This document shows positions 45,559 through 54,589 of a stretch of 64,000 nucleotides of DNA, piece after piece; the stretch's first letter is position 1; each line of letters begins with the position of its first letter. The stretch spans positions 1-64,000 of the forward strand of contig NZ_JAKLUA010000005.1 in NCBI RefSeq assembly GCF_022012435.1, written 5' to 3'. The position numbers were made by a program, and so were the translations under genes. The notes below the pieces were generated by a model that saw nothing but the letters and a program-made list of their open reading frames with translations, had not been told where the DNA came from and searched no databases. This DNA comes from Bradyrhizobium zhengyangense. Lineage in GTDB: Bacteria; Pseudomonadota; Alphaproteobacteria; Rhizobiales; Xanthobacteraceae.

Positions 45559-45594
45559 AATTTATAATGATGACCTAATACATCACTACGGTGA

Positions 45595-46518
45595 ATGTTC
45601 TTGTCCTTCCGCGCGCTCGACCTCAACCTGCTGAAAGTCTTCGAGGCGTTGATGACCGAGGGCAGCGTCACGCGCGCGGCGAGCGCGCTGACGATGACCC
45701 AGCCCGCCGTCAGCAACGCGCTCGCACGCCTGCGCGACGCGCTCGGCGATCCCTTGTTCGTGCGATCCGGCACCGGGATCCGCCCGACCCAGCGCGCCGT
45801 CGTGCTCTGGGAGCCGATCGGCGAGGCACTGGAAAGCGTCCGGGGGGCACTTGACGAGCAGGTGTTCGACCCCGCCCGCGCGCAGACCGAATTCACCCTG
45901 TCGATGTCGGACTACGTCGCCTCGCTGGTGATGCCGAATCTGCTGAACCATCTTGGCGAGGTCGCACCCAAGGCACGGGTCCACACCGTGCCCAATACCA
46001 TCCTGGAGATCGCCGATCAGCTCGAGGGCAACCGGGTCGATTGCGTACTGAGCGTCTACGTCAACGAAGCGCAGCAACCGACGGCCATTCGCTCACGCTC
46101 GCTTTGGACCGTCGATTATGCCTGCTTCATGCGGCGCGGCCACCCGCTCGCGGCTCAGAAGCGGCTGAGCACGCGCGCCTTCCTGAACGCCGGGCATGTC
46201 GACGTGACCTTGGCGGGGAAGCGCCTGCCGACCTACGATCTCTTCCTCGCCTCGCGCGGGCTGTCGCGCAATCTGGTCGCGACCGTCAATCATTATAGCG
46301 CCGCCTATGAGATCGTGCGCCAGACCGATCTGATCGCCGTGCTGCCGAGCGATCTGCGTTCGCAGTCGCGCCACGCCCCGTTCCTGCATGCGATGCCGCT
46401 GCCACTGCAGGCGCCGGCGCGCATCGTCAGCCTGTTCTGGCACCAGCGCAACGACACCGTGCCCGCGCAGCGCTGGCTGCGCGAGACCCTGGTCGGAATG
46501 TTCGCCAAGTCGGAATGA
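45595..46518 (+). CDS. LysR family transcriptional regulator
   Basis: 307 aa. Helix-turn-helix at the N-terminus with GSVTRAASALTMTQPAVSNALARLR, followed by GDPLFVRSGTGIRPT, the standard LysR hinge. The substrate-binding domain has FTLSMSDYVASLVMPNLL, of the NodD/LinR-like subgroup. It is divergent from MFS-GAF-amidohydrolase, which it probably activates in response to their substrate. Confidence 0.92.
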   Translation: MFLSFRALDLNLLKVFEALMTEGSVTRAASALTMTQPAVSNALARLRDALGDPLFVRSGTGIRPTQRAVVLWEPIGEALESVRGALDEQVFDPARAQTEFTLSMSDYVASLVMPNLLNHLGEVAPKARVHTVPNTILEIADQLEGNRVDCVLSVYVNEAQQPTAIRSRSLWTVDYACFMRRGHPLAAQKRLSTRAFLNAGHVDVTLAGKRLPTYDLFLASRGLSRNLVATVNHYSAAYEIVRQTDLIAVLPSDLRSQSRHAPFLHAMPLPLQAPARIVSLFWHQRNDTVPAQRWLRETLVGMFAKSE

Positions 46519-46531
46519 GTGAAGCCATGCT

Positions 46532-47656
46532 TTAGCGGGCGGCCGAACGATGGAAACGCTCGATGCCGAGATCGCTGATGCGGGTCTGGGTGCCGCCATT
46601 GACGATCAGCTCCGCCATCACGGCACCAGCGCCGGGCCCGAGCTGGAAGCCGTGCAGCGAGAAGCCGAACTGGTGATAGAGGCCCTTATGTCGCGAACTC
46701 GGGCCAAACACGGGAATGTCGTCCTTCATCTTGGCCTCGATGCCGGCCCAGGCGCGCACGATGGTGGCGCCGCGCATCACCGGGAACAGCTCGAACACGG
46801 TACGGGCGCTGATGGCGAGGCTCTTCCAGTCCAGCACCGTCTCGTTGCGATCCTGATAGGACGTTGCCAGATGGCCGCCGCCGATCAGCACGGTACCGTT
46901 CTTGAACTGCTTGAAGGAGAGCTTTCGTCCGCGCAGGATCACGACGGGGTCGATGAAATGCGGCACGCGCGAGGTGATCATCAGCATCGGCGCTACCGTC
47001 TCGACCGGCACCGGCTCGCCAAGCGCGGCAGCGATCTTGCCGGCCCAGGCGCCGGCGGCATTGACGAGAACCGGCGCGGCGTAGCTATCGGAGCCGACAT
47101 CGACGTGCCAGAGGCCATCGCTGTAGCGGATATTACCGGCGGCCACGCCTTCGCGCACGGTAGCGCCGAGTTGCTCGGCCTTGCGGCGGAACGCCGTCGT
47201 CGTCTGCGCCGGATTGGCCGCGCCATCGCGGCGCGACACCACGCCGCCGGGGCAGGTCTCGGCGACCGCCGGCACGAGACGCCGGAGTTCGCTCGCGTCG
47301 ATCAACTCTTCATGGGTGAAGCCGAGCGCGTTGAGCTCGGCCACGCGCGCGCGGCAGACGGCAAGCTCTTCCTCATTCTCCGCGACCAGCACCTGGCCGT
47401 GGCTCTCAAAACTGCAATCGTCGTCGAGGAGATCGTTGATCTTTTCCCAGATCCCCATCGAGCGGATCGAGAGTGGGATTTCGGGGATGTGCCGCGCCAG
47501 CTGACGGACGCCGCCGGCGTTGACGCCGGAGGCGTGACGACCGGCGTAGTCTTTCTCGATCAGCACCGGCTTCAGGCCGGCGAGACACAGATGGAGCGTC
47601 GTCGAGCATCCGTGGATGCCGCCGCCGATGACGATCGCATCCACGTTCGTGGTCAT
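46532..47656 (-). CDS. FAD-dependent amine/D-amino acid oxidase subunit
   Basis: 374-aa DAAO/sarcosine-oxidase-type flavoprotein. FAD motif AIVIGGGIHGCSTTLHLCLA at the N-terminus, YAGRHASGVNAGGVR, and LVNAAGAWAGKIA near 225. The last part has FGFSLHGFQLGPGAGAVMAE, the usual end of HcnC/soxB-like subunits. It is the last gene of the operon and overlaps its upstream partner by 4 bp. Expected to form a complex with the next two proteins. Substrate could be an opine, imino acid or D-amino acid. Confidence 0.88.
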   Translation of the reverse strand: MTTNVDAIVIGGGIHGCSTTLHLCLAGLKPVLIEKDYAGRHASGVNAGGVRQLARHIPEIPLSIRSMGIWEKINDLLDDDCSFESHGQVLVAENEEELAVCRARVAELNALGFTHEELIDASELRRLVPAVAETCPGGVVSRRDGAANPAQTTTAFRRKAEQLGATVREGVAAGNIRYSDGLWHVDVGSDSYAAPVLVNAAGAWAGKIAAALGEPVPVETVAPMLMITSRVPHFIDPVVILRGRKLSFKQFKNGTVLIGGGHLATSYQDRNETVLDWKSLAISARTVFELFPVMRGATIVRAWAGIEAKMKDDIPVFGPSSRHKGLYHQFGFSLHGFQLGPGAGAVMAELIVNGGTQTRISDLGIERFHRSAAR

Positions 47657-49071
47657 CCGCGCACCACCGCCTTGACGTCTTCTTCCGTTTTCGGGACCGC
47701 GGCGAGCTCGGCGAGGGTGATCGGCTTCACCGGTGCGCGCAGCCGGTAGTAGCCGATCTCCTGCGGAGTCTTGCCGCGCGCCTGCGCCATCAATTCGGTC
47801 ACGGTGAGACCGCAGAGCCGGCCCTGGCATGGACCCATGCCGGTACGACGATAGGCCTTGAGCTGGTTCGGCCCGGTCGCGCCGATCGCAACGGATTCGA
47901 GCACGTCGTTGGCGGTCACCTCCTCGCAGCGACAGACGATGGTATCGCCCGAGGGAATGCGGAACTGCGGCGCCGGGCGAAACAGCGTGTCGAGAAAAAC
48001 GCGGCCGCGCTCGGCCTTGGCAAGATCGCGGCGAAGCGTCGCCAGCGCGGGCAGCTTCGCAGCAGCGGCGGGCGCCAGTGCTTCCACCGCCGCACGGGCC
48101 GCGATGCGGCCACGCACCACCGCGGCATTCGCGCCGCCGATGCCGGCACCGTCGCCGGCGATCGCAATACCGGCAACCGACGAAGAACCGTTCGCATCCA
48201 GCACGGGTGACCAGCACAATTGCAGATCATCCCAGCGATGCTCGATGCCGGCCGACATCGCTAGATTGACATTGGGCACGACGCCCTGATGCAGAAGCAA
48301 CAGATCGACAGCAATGGTCTCGCGTTTGCCACCCGCGACGTAGCTGACGCCGGCGAGTTGGCCCTCGCCGGCCGCGGCAAGCTCTGTGACGCCGGAGACG
48401 ACCTCGACCTTCGCCTTCACCTCGCGCATCATCGACAGGCCCTTGGTGAAATAGGGCGAGGTGAGGAACGCGAAAGCGTGCGGCAGCGCGGCGAGATAGT
48501 TGCCGCGTTCGGTGGTGTCGAGGATGCGATCGATGCGGCCGCCGAGGCGCAGGATCTGTGCGGCGAGCAACCAAAGCAGAGGCCCCTGCCCTGCGATAGC
48601 AGTGCGGCCGTCAGGCACCAGCCCCGACGACTTCAACATGGTCTGGGCCGCGCCCGCGGTCATCACGCCCGGCAGCGTCCAGCCAGGAATTGCGAACGGC
48701 CGCTCCAGTGCGCCCGTCGCCAGGATCACGCGCTTCGCCTTGACGAAAGCGGAGGCGCCGCCGATCGAGACGGCGATATCGAGATTGCGGTCGAGGCTCC
48801 AGACCGTGGCGCGGTGGATGACCTCGGCAGTGCTTGCGCGCAACGACTGCACGAGCTCGGCACCGACCCAATAATCGGCGCCGAGCTGGCTGCGATCGGT
48901 CACCGGCGTTGAGGAGATGGCGCGGAACACCTGGCCGCCAGGCCCGGCGTTCTCGTCGAGCAGCAGCGTCGACAGGCCAGCTTCGGCAGAGGTCGCAGCG
49001 GCCGCAAGGCCCGCAGGCCCCGCGCCGATCACCACGACGTCGTAGTCTTCGCGCTTGGGAGCAACGCTCAT
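47653..49071 (-). CDS. FAD/NAD-type subunit of a multi-subunit dehydrogenase (HcnB/OoxA-like)
   Basis: 472 aa. N-terminal dinucleotide motif VVVIGAGPAGLAAAATSAEAG, LDENAGPGGQVFRA, and a second Rossmann region (VPDGRTAIAGQGPLLWL). The C-terminal part (about 385-440) is a BFD-like [2Fe-2S] domain: CRCEEV, then GMGPCQGRLCG. This matches the alpha subunit of hydrogen-cyanide synthase, opine oxidase and hydroxyproline dehydrogenase. It overlaps both neighbours by 4 bp. Confidence 0.9.
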   Translation of the reverse strand: MSVAPKREDYDVVVIGAGPAGLAAAATSAEAGLSTLLLDENAGPGGQVFRAISSTPVTDRSQLGADYWVGAELVQSLRASTAEVIHRATVWSLDRNLDIAVSIGGASAFVKAKRVILATGALERPFAIPGWTLPGVMTAGAAQTMLKSSGLVPDGRTAIAGQGPLLWLLAAQILRLGGRIDRILDTTERGNYLAALPHAFAFLTSPYFTKGLSMMREVKAKVEVVSGVTELAAAGEGQLAGVSYVAGGKRETIAVDLLLLHQGVVPNVNLAMSAGIEHRWDDLQLCWSPVLDANGSSSVAGIAIAGDGAGIGGANAAVVRGRIAARAAVEALAPAAAAKLPALATLRRDLAKAERGRVFLDTLFRPAPQFRIPSGDTIVCRCEEVTANDVLESVAIGATGPNQLKAYRRTGMGPCQGRLCGLTVTELMAQARGKTPQEIGYYRLRAPVKPITLAELAAVPKTEEDVKAVVRG

Positions 49072-49364
49072 CTTCCGATCTCCCGCTTGCCCTTCTGGAT
49101 CTCGATCTGCATGCCCTCAGCCACTGGCACGAGGCAACCCTGCCGGTTGCCGACACCGTCGATGGTGACGAGACAGTCGAAGCACACGCCCATCATGCAG
49201 TAAGGCAGCCGCGGCGCACCGCTGACTGCCGTGGAACGCCGTGCGTCCTGGCCGGAGGCCAACAACGCAGCGGAAACGGTGTCGCCCTCCCGCGCCGCGA
49301 CGACGACGCCGTCGACGAAGATCTGCACTGGAGGACGCTTGTCCTGTTCGGATCGTCTAAACAT
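49068..49364 (-). CDS. Small (2Fe-2S)-binding subunit (HcnA/OoxX-like)
   Basis: 98 aa. A ferredoxin-like fold with VQIFVDGVVVAAREGDTVSA, then RLPYCMMGVCFDCLVTIDG, containing C-x4-C-x2-C, and a fourth cysteine in RQGCLVPV. This is the gamma subunit of the HcnABC/SoxAX-type dehydrogenases. It overlaps the alpha subunit by 4 bp and is 28 bp after the preceding oxidase gene. Confidence 0.9.
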   Translation of the reverse strand: MFRRSEQDKRPPVQIFVDGVVVAAREGDTVSAALLASGQDARRSTAVSGAPRLPYCMMGVCFDCLVTIDGVGNRQGCLVPVAEGMQIEIQKGKREIGR

Positions 49365-49392
49365 GGGATGCCTCGTGGCTCCTTAAGTATCT

Positions 49393-50529
49393 TTAGTAGC
49401 CGCTGTTGTTCGCAGCGCCGGCGCCGCCGAAGCGGCTGGCCGAAAACGCACCGACCAGCTCCGGCTCGAGCGCGCCCTGCGCGACCATGCGCGCAATCTC
49501 GAAGGCATGGTTGGAGGCGAGCGTCACGCCGGAATGGCAGCAGGCGACGAAGGCGCCGGGATGCGTCTCCGACTGGTCGTAGATCGGAAAGCCGTCCTGA
49601 GGCATGACGCGGATGCCGGACCAGCTCCTGACCACGTTGAGTCGCGACAGGTGCGGAAACATGCGTTGCGCGCGATCAGCCATCACGCCGCTGATCGAAG
49701 GCTTCAGCGTACGATCATCCAGCTCGTCTTCCTTGCTGTCGCCGATCATCACCGTGCCTTCGTCGGTCTGACGGATCGTGGTGAGGGGATGCGGCAGGAA
49801 CGGCATGGTGCGTTCGGTCACGACGACCTGGCCACGGGTCGGCCCCATCGGCGCGTAGAGGCCGACCATCGGCGCCAGCGTCTGGTTGGCGTTGCCGGCA
49901 GCGAGCACGATTTTAGCGGCGCGAAGCTCGCCTTTCGGTGTGGTCAGACGGAATTCGCCGCCGCTCTTGCTGATCGCCGAGACCGGACGCTCCGGAAAAT
50001 AGTCGATACCGAACACCTTGAAGCCGGTATGGAAGGCACGGAACGTCCGCAGCGAATTGACGTGGCCATCGAGCGGGCAATAGCTGCCGCCAGAGACCTC
50101 GGGCCCGATCAGCGGCAGCGCCGTCTTGATCTCGGAGGGGCGCAACATCTCCATCTTGTAGTCGGCGGCGCCGGTCTGGTTGTGCATGCGCTTGACCAGC
50201 TCGGTGCGCTGGCCGAATTCGTCCTCGCCGAGCGTAAGGTGAAAGCCGCCGTTCTGCTGAAGCACGACGTCGAGCCCGGTCTGCTGTTTCAGTTCGGACG
50301 CCAGCCGGCCCCACGCCTGCGAGGCCTGCACGGTCCAGACCGTGTAGGCCGGCATGCCGAGACCCTTGCTCTGCACCCACACCAGCGCAAAGTTCGCTCG
50401 CGAGGCGCGCTTGGTGATGTCACCTTCGTCGAGCACGGCCACGCTCTTGCCGAGCCGGCCGAGGCCCCAGGCGATGGCGGAGCCGAGCAATCCGCCGCCG
50501 GCCACGGCGACGTCGTATTCTCTAGACAT
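49393..50529 (-). CDS. Second FAD-dependent oxidoreductase (DAAO-like)
   Basis: 378 aa. FAD motif VAVAGGGLLGSAIAWGLGRL, then DEGDITKRASRANFALVW. The middle has VVLAAGNANQTLAPMVG and the end has AFVACCHSGVTLASNHAF. It is related to the catalytic subunit at 46532-47656 but not the same protein. It sits directly between the ABC permease and the 2Fe-2S gene. Two oxidase subunits in one operon suggest either two substrates or a second isoform of the complex. Confidence 0.88.
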   Translation of the reverse strand: MSREYDVAVAGGGLLGSAIAWGLGRLGKSVAVLDEGDITKRASRANFALVWVQSKGLGMPAYTVWTVQASQAWGRLASELKQQTGLDVVLQQNGGFHLTLGEDEFGQRTELVKRMHNQTGAADYKMEMLRPSEIKTALPLIGPEVSGGSYCPLDGHVNSLRTFRAFHTGFKVFGIDYFPERPVSAISKSGGEFRLTTPKGELRAAKIVLAAGNANQTLAPMVGLYAPMGPTRGQVVVTERTMPFLPHPLTTIRQTDEGTVMIGDSKEDELDDRTLKPSISGVMADRAQRMFPHLSRLNVVRSWSGIRVMPQDGFPIYDQSETHPGAFVACCHSGVTLASNHAFEIARMVAQGALEPELVGAFSASRFGGAGAANNSGY

Positions 50530-50537
50530 TGGTTCTC

Positions 50538-51344
50538 CTATCGCCCGGCATCGCCCTTGCCGGCGAGCACGCGGTCGAGCCCGTAGAAGCGGTCGAGCAG
50601 AATGAGGGCGGTCATGGTGACAGCGATCACGCAGGCCGAGACCGACGTCACCAGCGGATCAATGTTGTCCTGGATATAAAGGAACATGCGAACGGGCAAT
50701 GTCTCGGTGCCGGGCGCGGCGAGGAAGACGGTCATGGTGAGATCGTCGAACGACTGGATGAAGGCAAGCGCCCAGCCGCTGATGACGCCGGGCAGGATCA
50801 GCGGCAGGGTGACGCGGCGGAATAGCGTCCAGCCGCCGGCGCCGAGCGAGACCGCCGCCATCTCGACCGTGCGGTCCATGCCGGTCGCTGCCGCCAACGT
50901 CAGCCGCAGCGCGAACGGAAACACGATGATGACGTGCGCGATGATCAGCGCCGCAAAACTGCCGCCGAGGCCGGCCGAGGTGAAGAAGCGCAGGAAGGCG
51001 ATGCCGAGCACGACATGCGGGATCATCAGCGGCGACAGGAAGAGTGCCGCTAGCGCATCGCGGCCGCGGAAACGATAGCGCGCGATTGCCAGCGCCGCCG
51101 GCACCGCGAACAACAGCGACACGAAGGACGAAAGTGCGCCGAGCCCGAGGCTGACCCAGAAGGCGTGGATAAATTCTGGATACTGGGCAATCGCCCTGAA
51201 CCAGCGCAGCGAAAAGCCGTTGGTCGGCAGCGACAGAAAGCCTTCGGGCGTGAAGGCAACGAGGCAGACCACCAGGATCGGCGCCACCATGACGATGACG
51301 AAGATGGTGTGGAAGATCAGCGCGAGCGGGCCGTTCCGCCTCAT
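50538..51344 (-). CDS. ABC transporter permease (PotC/spermidine-putrescine type)
   Basis: 268 aa with six membrane segments. The conserved EAA-loop region reads AAVSLGAGGWTLFRRVTLPLI near 175. It pairs with the PotB-like permease, which it overlaps by 4 bp (ATGA). Part of an importer for polyamines, opines or quaternary amines, feeding the flavin oxidases encoded downstream. Confidence 0.92.
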   Translation of the reverse strand: MRRNGPLALIFHTIFVIVMVAPILVVCLVAFTPEGFLSLPTNGFSLRWFRAIAQYPEFIHAFWVSLGLGALSSFVSLLFAVPAALAIARYRFRGRDALAALFLSPLMIPHVVLGIAFLRFFTSAGLGGSFAALIIAHVIIVFPFALRLTLAAATGMDRTVEMAAVSLGAGGWTLFRRVTLPLILPGVISGWALAFIQSFDDLTMTVFLAAPGTETLPVRMFLYIQDNIDPLVTSVSACVIAVTMTALILLDRFYGLDRVLAGKGDAGR

Positions 51345-52216
51345 CGGAACACCTCCGCATAGCGGCGTTCGATCGAGGCATTGCTGCCGACGACAATCAG
51401 CACCAGCGCGACCAAGAGCAGCGTCGCGACCGCCGCGCCGAGCGGCCAGTTCAGCGTGTTGAGGAACTCGTCATAGGCCAGCGTCGCCGCGACCTTGAGC
51501 CGGCGGCCGCCGATGATCGCAGGTGTCGCGAAGGCGCTGGCCGAGAGCGAGAACACAATGATCGCGCCCGACAGCACGCCCGGCATGATCTGCGGCATGA
51601 TGATGCGGCGGATGATGGTGAGCGGTCGCGCGCCGAGCGACATCGCGGCATTCTCGATCTGCGGATCGAGCCGCTGCAGCGCCGCCCATACCGACAGCAC
51701 CATGAACGGCATCATCACATGCGCGAGCGCGACCACCATGCCTGTTTCGGTGAACATGAAGGGAATGGGGGAACGGATCGCGCCGAGCGTCATCAGGAGT
51801 TTGTTGACGAGACCGTTGTTGCCGCCAAACAGCAGCGCCCAGCCGAGCGTGCGCGCCACCACGGAGATCAGCAGCGGGCCGAGAATAACGAGCAGGAAAA
51901 AGCTCTTCCAGCGGCCGCTCATGCGGTTGAGGATGTAGGCTTCGGGAGCGCCGAGCAATGCGGTGAGCAGCGTGGTCAGGATCGCGATGCGAAAGGTCCG
52001 CCAGAACATTTCGGCATAGTAGGGATCGGTCGCGATCTCCTTCCAGTTCTTCAGGATGAAGACCGGCTCGATGCCCTTGTACTGGCCCCAATCGTGGAAC
52101 GACAGCATCACGGTCATCGCCAGCGGGATCAGCAGCACGCCGACGAACAGCATCAAGGCGGGCGCCGTCAGCGCCCACGGCACACGTACACTGCGCTCCT
52201 CGGCGGCCATGCTCAT
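51341..52216 (-). CDS. ABC transporter permease (PotB type)
   Basis: 291 aa with about six membrane helices. The EAA motif region reads NAAMSLGARPLTIIRRIIMPQ. Overlaps both potA-like (4 bp) and potC-like genes. N-terminus MSMAAEERSVRVPWALTAPA is cytoplasmic. Confidence 0.92.
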   Translation of the reverse strand: MSMAAEERSVRVPWALTAPALMLFVGVLLIPLAMTVMLSFHDWGQYKGIEPVFILKNWKEIATDPYYAEMFWRTFRIAILTTLLTALLGAPEAYILNRMSGRWKSFFLLVILGPLLISVVARTLGWALLFGGNNGLVNKLLMTLGAIRSPIPFMFTETGMVVALAHVMMPFMVLSVWAALQRLDPQIENAAMSLGARPLTIIRRIIMPQIMPGVLSGAIIVFSLSASAFATPAIIGGRRLKVAATLAYDEFLNTLNWPLGAAVATLLLVALVLIVVGSNASIERRYAEVFR

Positions 52217-53253
52217 GCGCCAGCCCTCGCGCGAACGCTCATGTCCTCGGGACGCCAGGTCAAGCGAACCGCCTCGCCTTCGGCCGGCTGCGCCGTGCCG
52301 TCATTCTGACGGATCACGATCGCCGGGCCGCATTCGCTGTCGCACTGGAACAGCCAGTGATTGCCCTGGAAGATGCGCGTGACGATTCTTGCGTTAAGGC
52401 CGGCATCGCCGAAGCCGATGCGTTCGGGGCGAATGCTGACCGTGACTGCACCGTTCAGGCCAGCGGGCGCCAGCGCGCTCCACGAACCAGCGACGATCCG
52501 CACGGGTGCCGCGGTTCGATCGATCGTTCCGGCGAAATCGTTGGTCTTGCCCAAAAACTGCGAGACGAAGGTCGAGGCCGGCTTCTCATAGGTCTCCTGC
52601 GGCGTGCCGATCTGCTCGATCTTGCCCTGGCTCATCACCACGATGCGGTCGGACAGCGACATCGCCTCGTTCTGGTCGTGGGTGACGAGGATCGTGGTGG
52701 TGCCGATAGTGCGCTGGATCTGGCGCAGCTCGATCTGCATCTCTTCGCGCAGTTTTGCGTCGAGATTCGATAGCGGCTCGTCGAGCAGCAGCACGCTCGG
52801 CTTGATCACCAGGGCGCGAGCCAGCGCCACGCGCTGCTGCTGTCCGCCGGACATGCGACGGGGATGGCGGTCTTCGTAGCCGGCAAGACCCACCATCGCG
52901 AGCGCCGCACGGACGCGCTCGGCCCGCTCATTGCGCGACACATTGCGCATCTCCAGACCGAAGGCGACGTTCTCCGCCGCAGTCATGTGCGGAAACAGCG
53001 CGTAGCTCTGGAACACGATGCCGAGCCCGCGCTTGGCGGGGTGGACCGCCGTCAGGTCCTTGCCCTCCAGGCGGATCATGCCGCCCGTGGGATCGAGGAA
53101 GCCCGCGATCATCTGCAAGGTCGTGGTCTTGCCGCAGCCGGAGGGGCCAAGGAAGGAGATGAACTCCCCCTTGCCCACCGCCAGACTGAAGTCATCGACC
53201 ACGGTCGTGGTACCGAACTGCTTAGAGACCCGATCGAGCTCGAGATAGGCCAT
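52213..53253 (-). CDS. ABC transporter ATP-binding protein (PotA type)
   Basis: 346 aa. Walker A GPSGCGKTT near 37, signature MSGGQQQRVALARAL, Walker B LLLDEPLSNLD, H-loop VTHDQNEAMS. The C-terminal TOBE_2 domain (about 275-345), with VSIRPERIGFGDAG, is characteristic of PotA/polyamine and iron importers. Confidence 0.94.
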   Translation of the reverse strand: MAYLELDRVSKQFGTTTVVDDFSLAVGKGEFISFLGPSGCGKTTTLQMIAGFLDPTGGMIRLEGKDLTAVHPAKRGLGIVFQSYALFPHMTAAENVAFGLEMRNVSRNERAERVRAALAMVGLAGYEDRHPRRMSGGQQQRVALARALVIKPSVLLLDEPLSNLDAKLREEMQIELRQIQRTIGTTTILVTHDQNEAMSLSDRIVVMSQGKIEQIGTPQETYEKPASTFVSQFLGKTNDFAGTIDRTAAPVRIVAGSWSALAPAGLNGAVTVSIRPERIGFGDAGLNARIVTRIFQGNHWLFQCDSECGPAIVIRQNDGTAQPAEGEAVRLTWRPEDMSVRARAGA

Positions 53254-53280
53254 ACGCTGTCTCCGCTGCGAACGATCAGA

Positions 53281-54318
53281 TCAGCGCTCGACCTCGCGAT
53301 TCCAGCGTTTGGTCCACTCCTCGCGCTTCTCGTTGATGGCGGTCCAATCAGGATTATAGAGCTTGGCCGCGCGCTCGCCGATCGGCGCCATCTTGCCGAG
53401 GTCCGGCGGCACCTTCAGCGATTTCAGCACCGGGCCGTAGCCGTAGTCCCTCAGCATCACGAGCTGGATTTTTGGATCGAGCAGCATCTTGACGAAGCTC
53501 GATGCCAGCGGCGAGGCGTTGGGCTTTGCGATCGGACACGCCGTCGTCAGCAGGGTCGCGGCGCCTTCCTTCGGATAGACGAAGTCGACGGGGAAGCCGG
53601 TATTGGCAAAGCTCTGCACACGGCCCGTGCCCCACACCGCGATGACCGCCTGGCCGGACTGGAACAGCTCGGTCATCTTGCCCGGCGACGGCTCATAGGC
53701 GAGCACGTTCGGATTGATCTCTTCCTTGAAGATCTTGAAGCCGGAATCGACGTTGGACTCACCGCCGCCGTTCATCTTCGAGAGCATCACCAGCGCTTCG
53801 AGACCATAGGTGTTGTTGATCGGCGGGATCACGAGCTGCTTTGCGTATTTCGTGTCCTTCAGATCATTCCAAGAGGTCGGCGGTGCCCAGCCTTTCTCCG
53901 CGAACACCTTGGTGTTGTACATCAGGCCCGTGGCGACGATGCCGATGGCAACCGCGCGATCGTCCTTGAAGCGCGCGGTATCGTAGAGATCGGCGGCCGG
54001 CAACCCGTCGAGCTTGCCGCAGAAGCCGAGCTGGATCGCCTGGTACATCGGGCCATCATCGACGATGGCGACATCGATCTGCTGGTTGCCCTTCTGCGCC
54101 TGCAGCTTTGCAAGCGTGTCGGTGGAGTTGCCGGCGACGTACTCGACCTTGACGTTGTTCTCCTTCTCGAAGGTCGGGATCACCTCGTCGCGGATGGTCT
54201 TCTCGAACGAGCCGCCATAGCCGGCGACATAGAGTGTCTTTTGCTGGGCCGAGACGGCCGAGGGGATGGCGATGAGCGCTGCGATGCTGACTGCGGTCAG
54301 AAGGCGGAAAGTCTTCAT
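53281..54318 (-). CDS. ABC transporter substrate-binding protein (PotD/opine-type)
   Basis: 345 aa. Signal peptide MKTFRLLTAVSIAALIAIPS ends near SAVSAQQ. The mature protein starts KTLYVAGYGGSFEKTIRDEV, typical of the PotD/SBP_bac_8 group. It heads a 7.8-kb operon of transporter and oxidase genes and diverges from a LysR gene with a 271-bp gap. The ligand is likely an amine-containing compound; sequence alone does not name it. Confidence 0.92.
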   Translation of the reverse strand: MKTFRLLTAVSIAALIAIPSAVSAQQKTLYVAGYGGSFEKTIRDEVIPTFEKENNVKVEYVAGNSTDTLAKLQAQKGNQQIDVAIVDDGPMYQAIQLGFCGKLDGLPAADLYDTARFKDDRAVAIGIVATGLMYNTKVFAEKGWAPPTSWNDLKDTKYAKQLVIPPINNTYGLEALVMLSKMNGGGESNVDSGFKIFKEEINPNVLAYEPSPGKMTELFQSGQAVIAVWGTGRVQSFANTGFPVDFVYPKEGAATLLTTACPIAKPNASPLASSFVKMLLDPKIQLVMLRDYGYGPVLKSLKVPPDLGKMAPIGERAAKLYNPDWTAINEKREEWTKRWNREVER

Positions 54319-54589
54319 GTGGACCGATCTCCAATACCGGAATGAGGTGACGTGCCGACAATTCGCTGGCTGAGCACCCTTCCGCATTTCCTTCCGCACC
54401 GATCCCCTTTGAAGCAGGGCTCCGGCCCCTGCTCGACGGGTTTTGACGCGATCTGGGGTGTTTTGGGCCCCATCTGCCGAAAAAGCGGTCTGTCTTCAGC
54501 TCTGATGAAAAAGATCGCAAACCCCAGCTTCCATCGTCCAATGAATAATGGCACCCTCTACATGCCTAAATGTGATGAATGGGATTTGC
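54319..54589. other. Divergent control region, binding-protein operon and lysR
   Basis: 271 bp without a gene. It must hold both promoters. I saw no strong palindrome; the segment at 54520-54580 is the most A/T-rich. Confidence 0.4.

Noticed and set aside
46532..49364. Calling the oxidase cluster a true hydrogen-cyanide synthase (hcnABC)
   Set aside because: The subunits resemble HcnABC, but so do opine, hydroxyproline and other dehydrogenases. The coupled polyamine/opine-type ABC transporter favours amine or opine catabolism over HCN from glycine.
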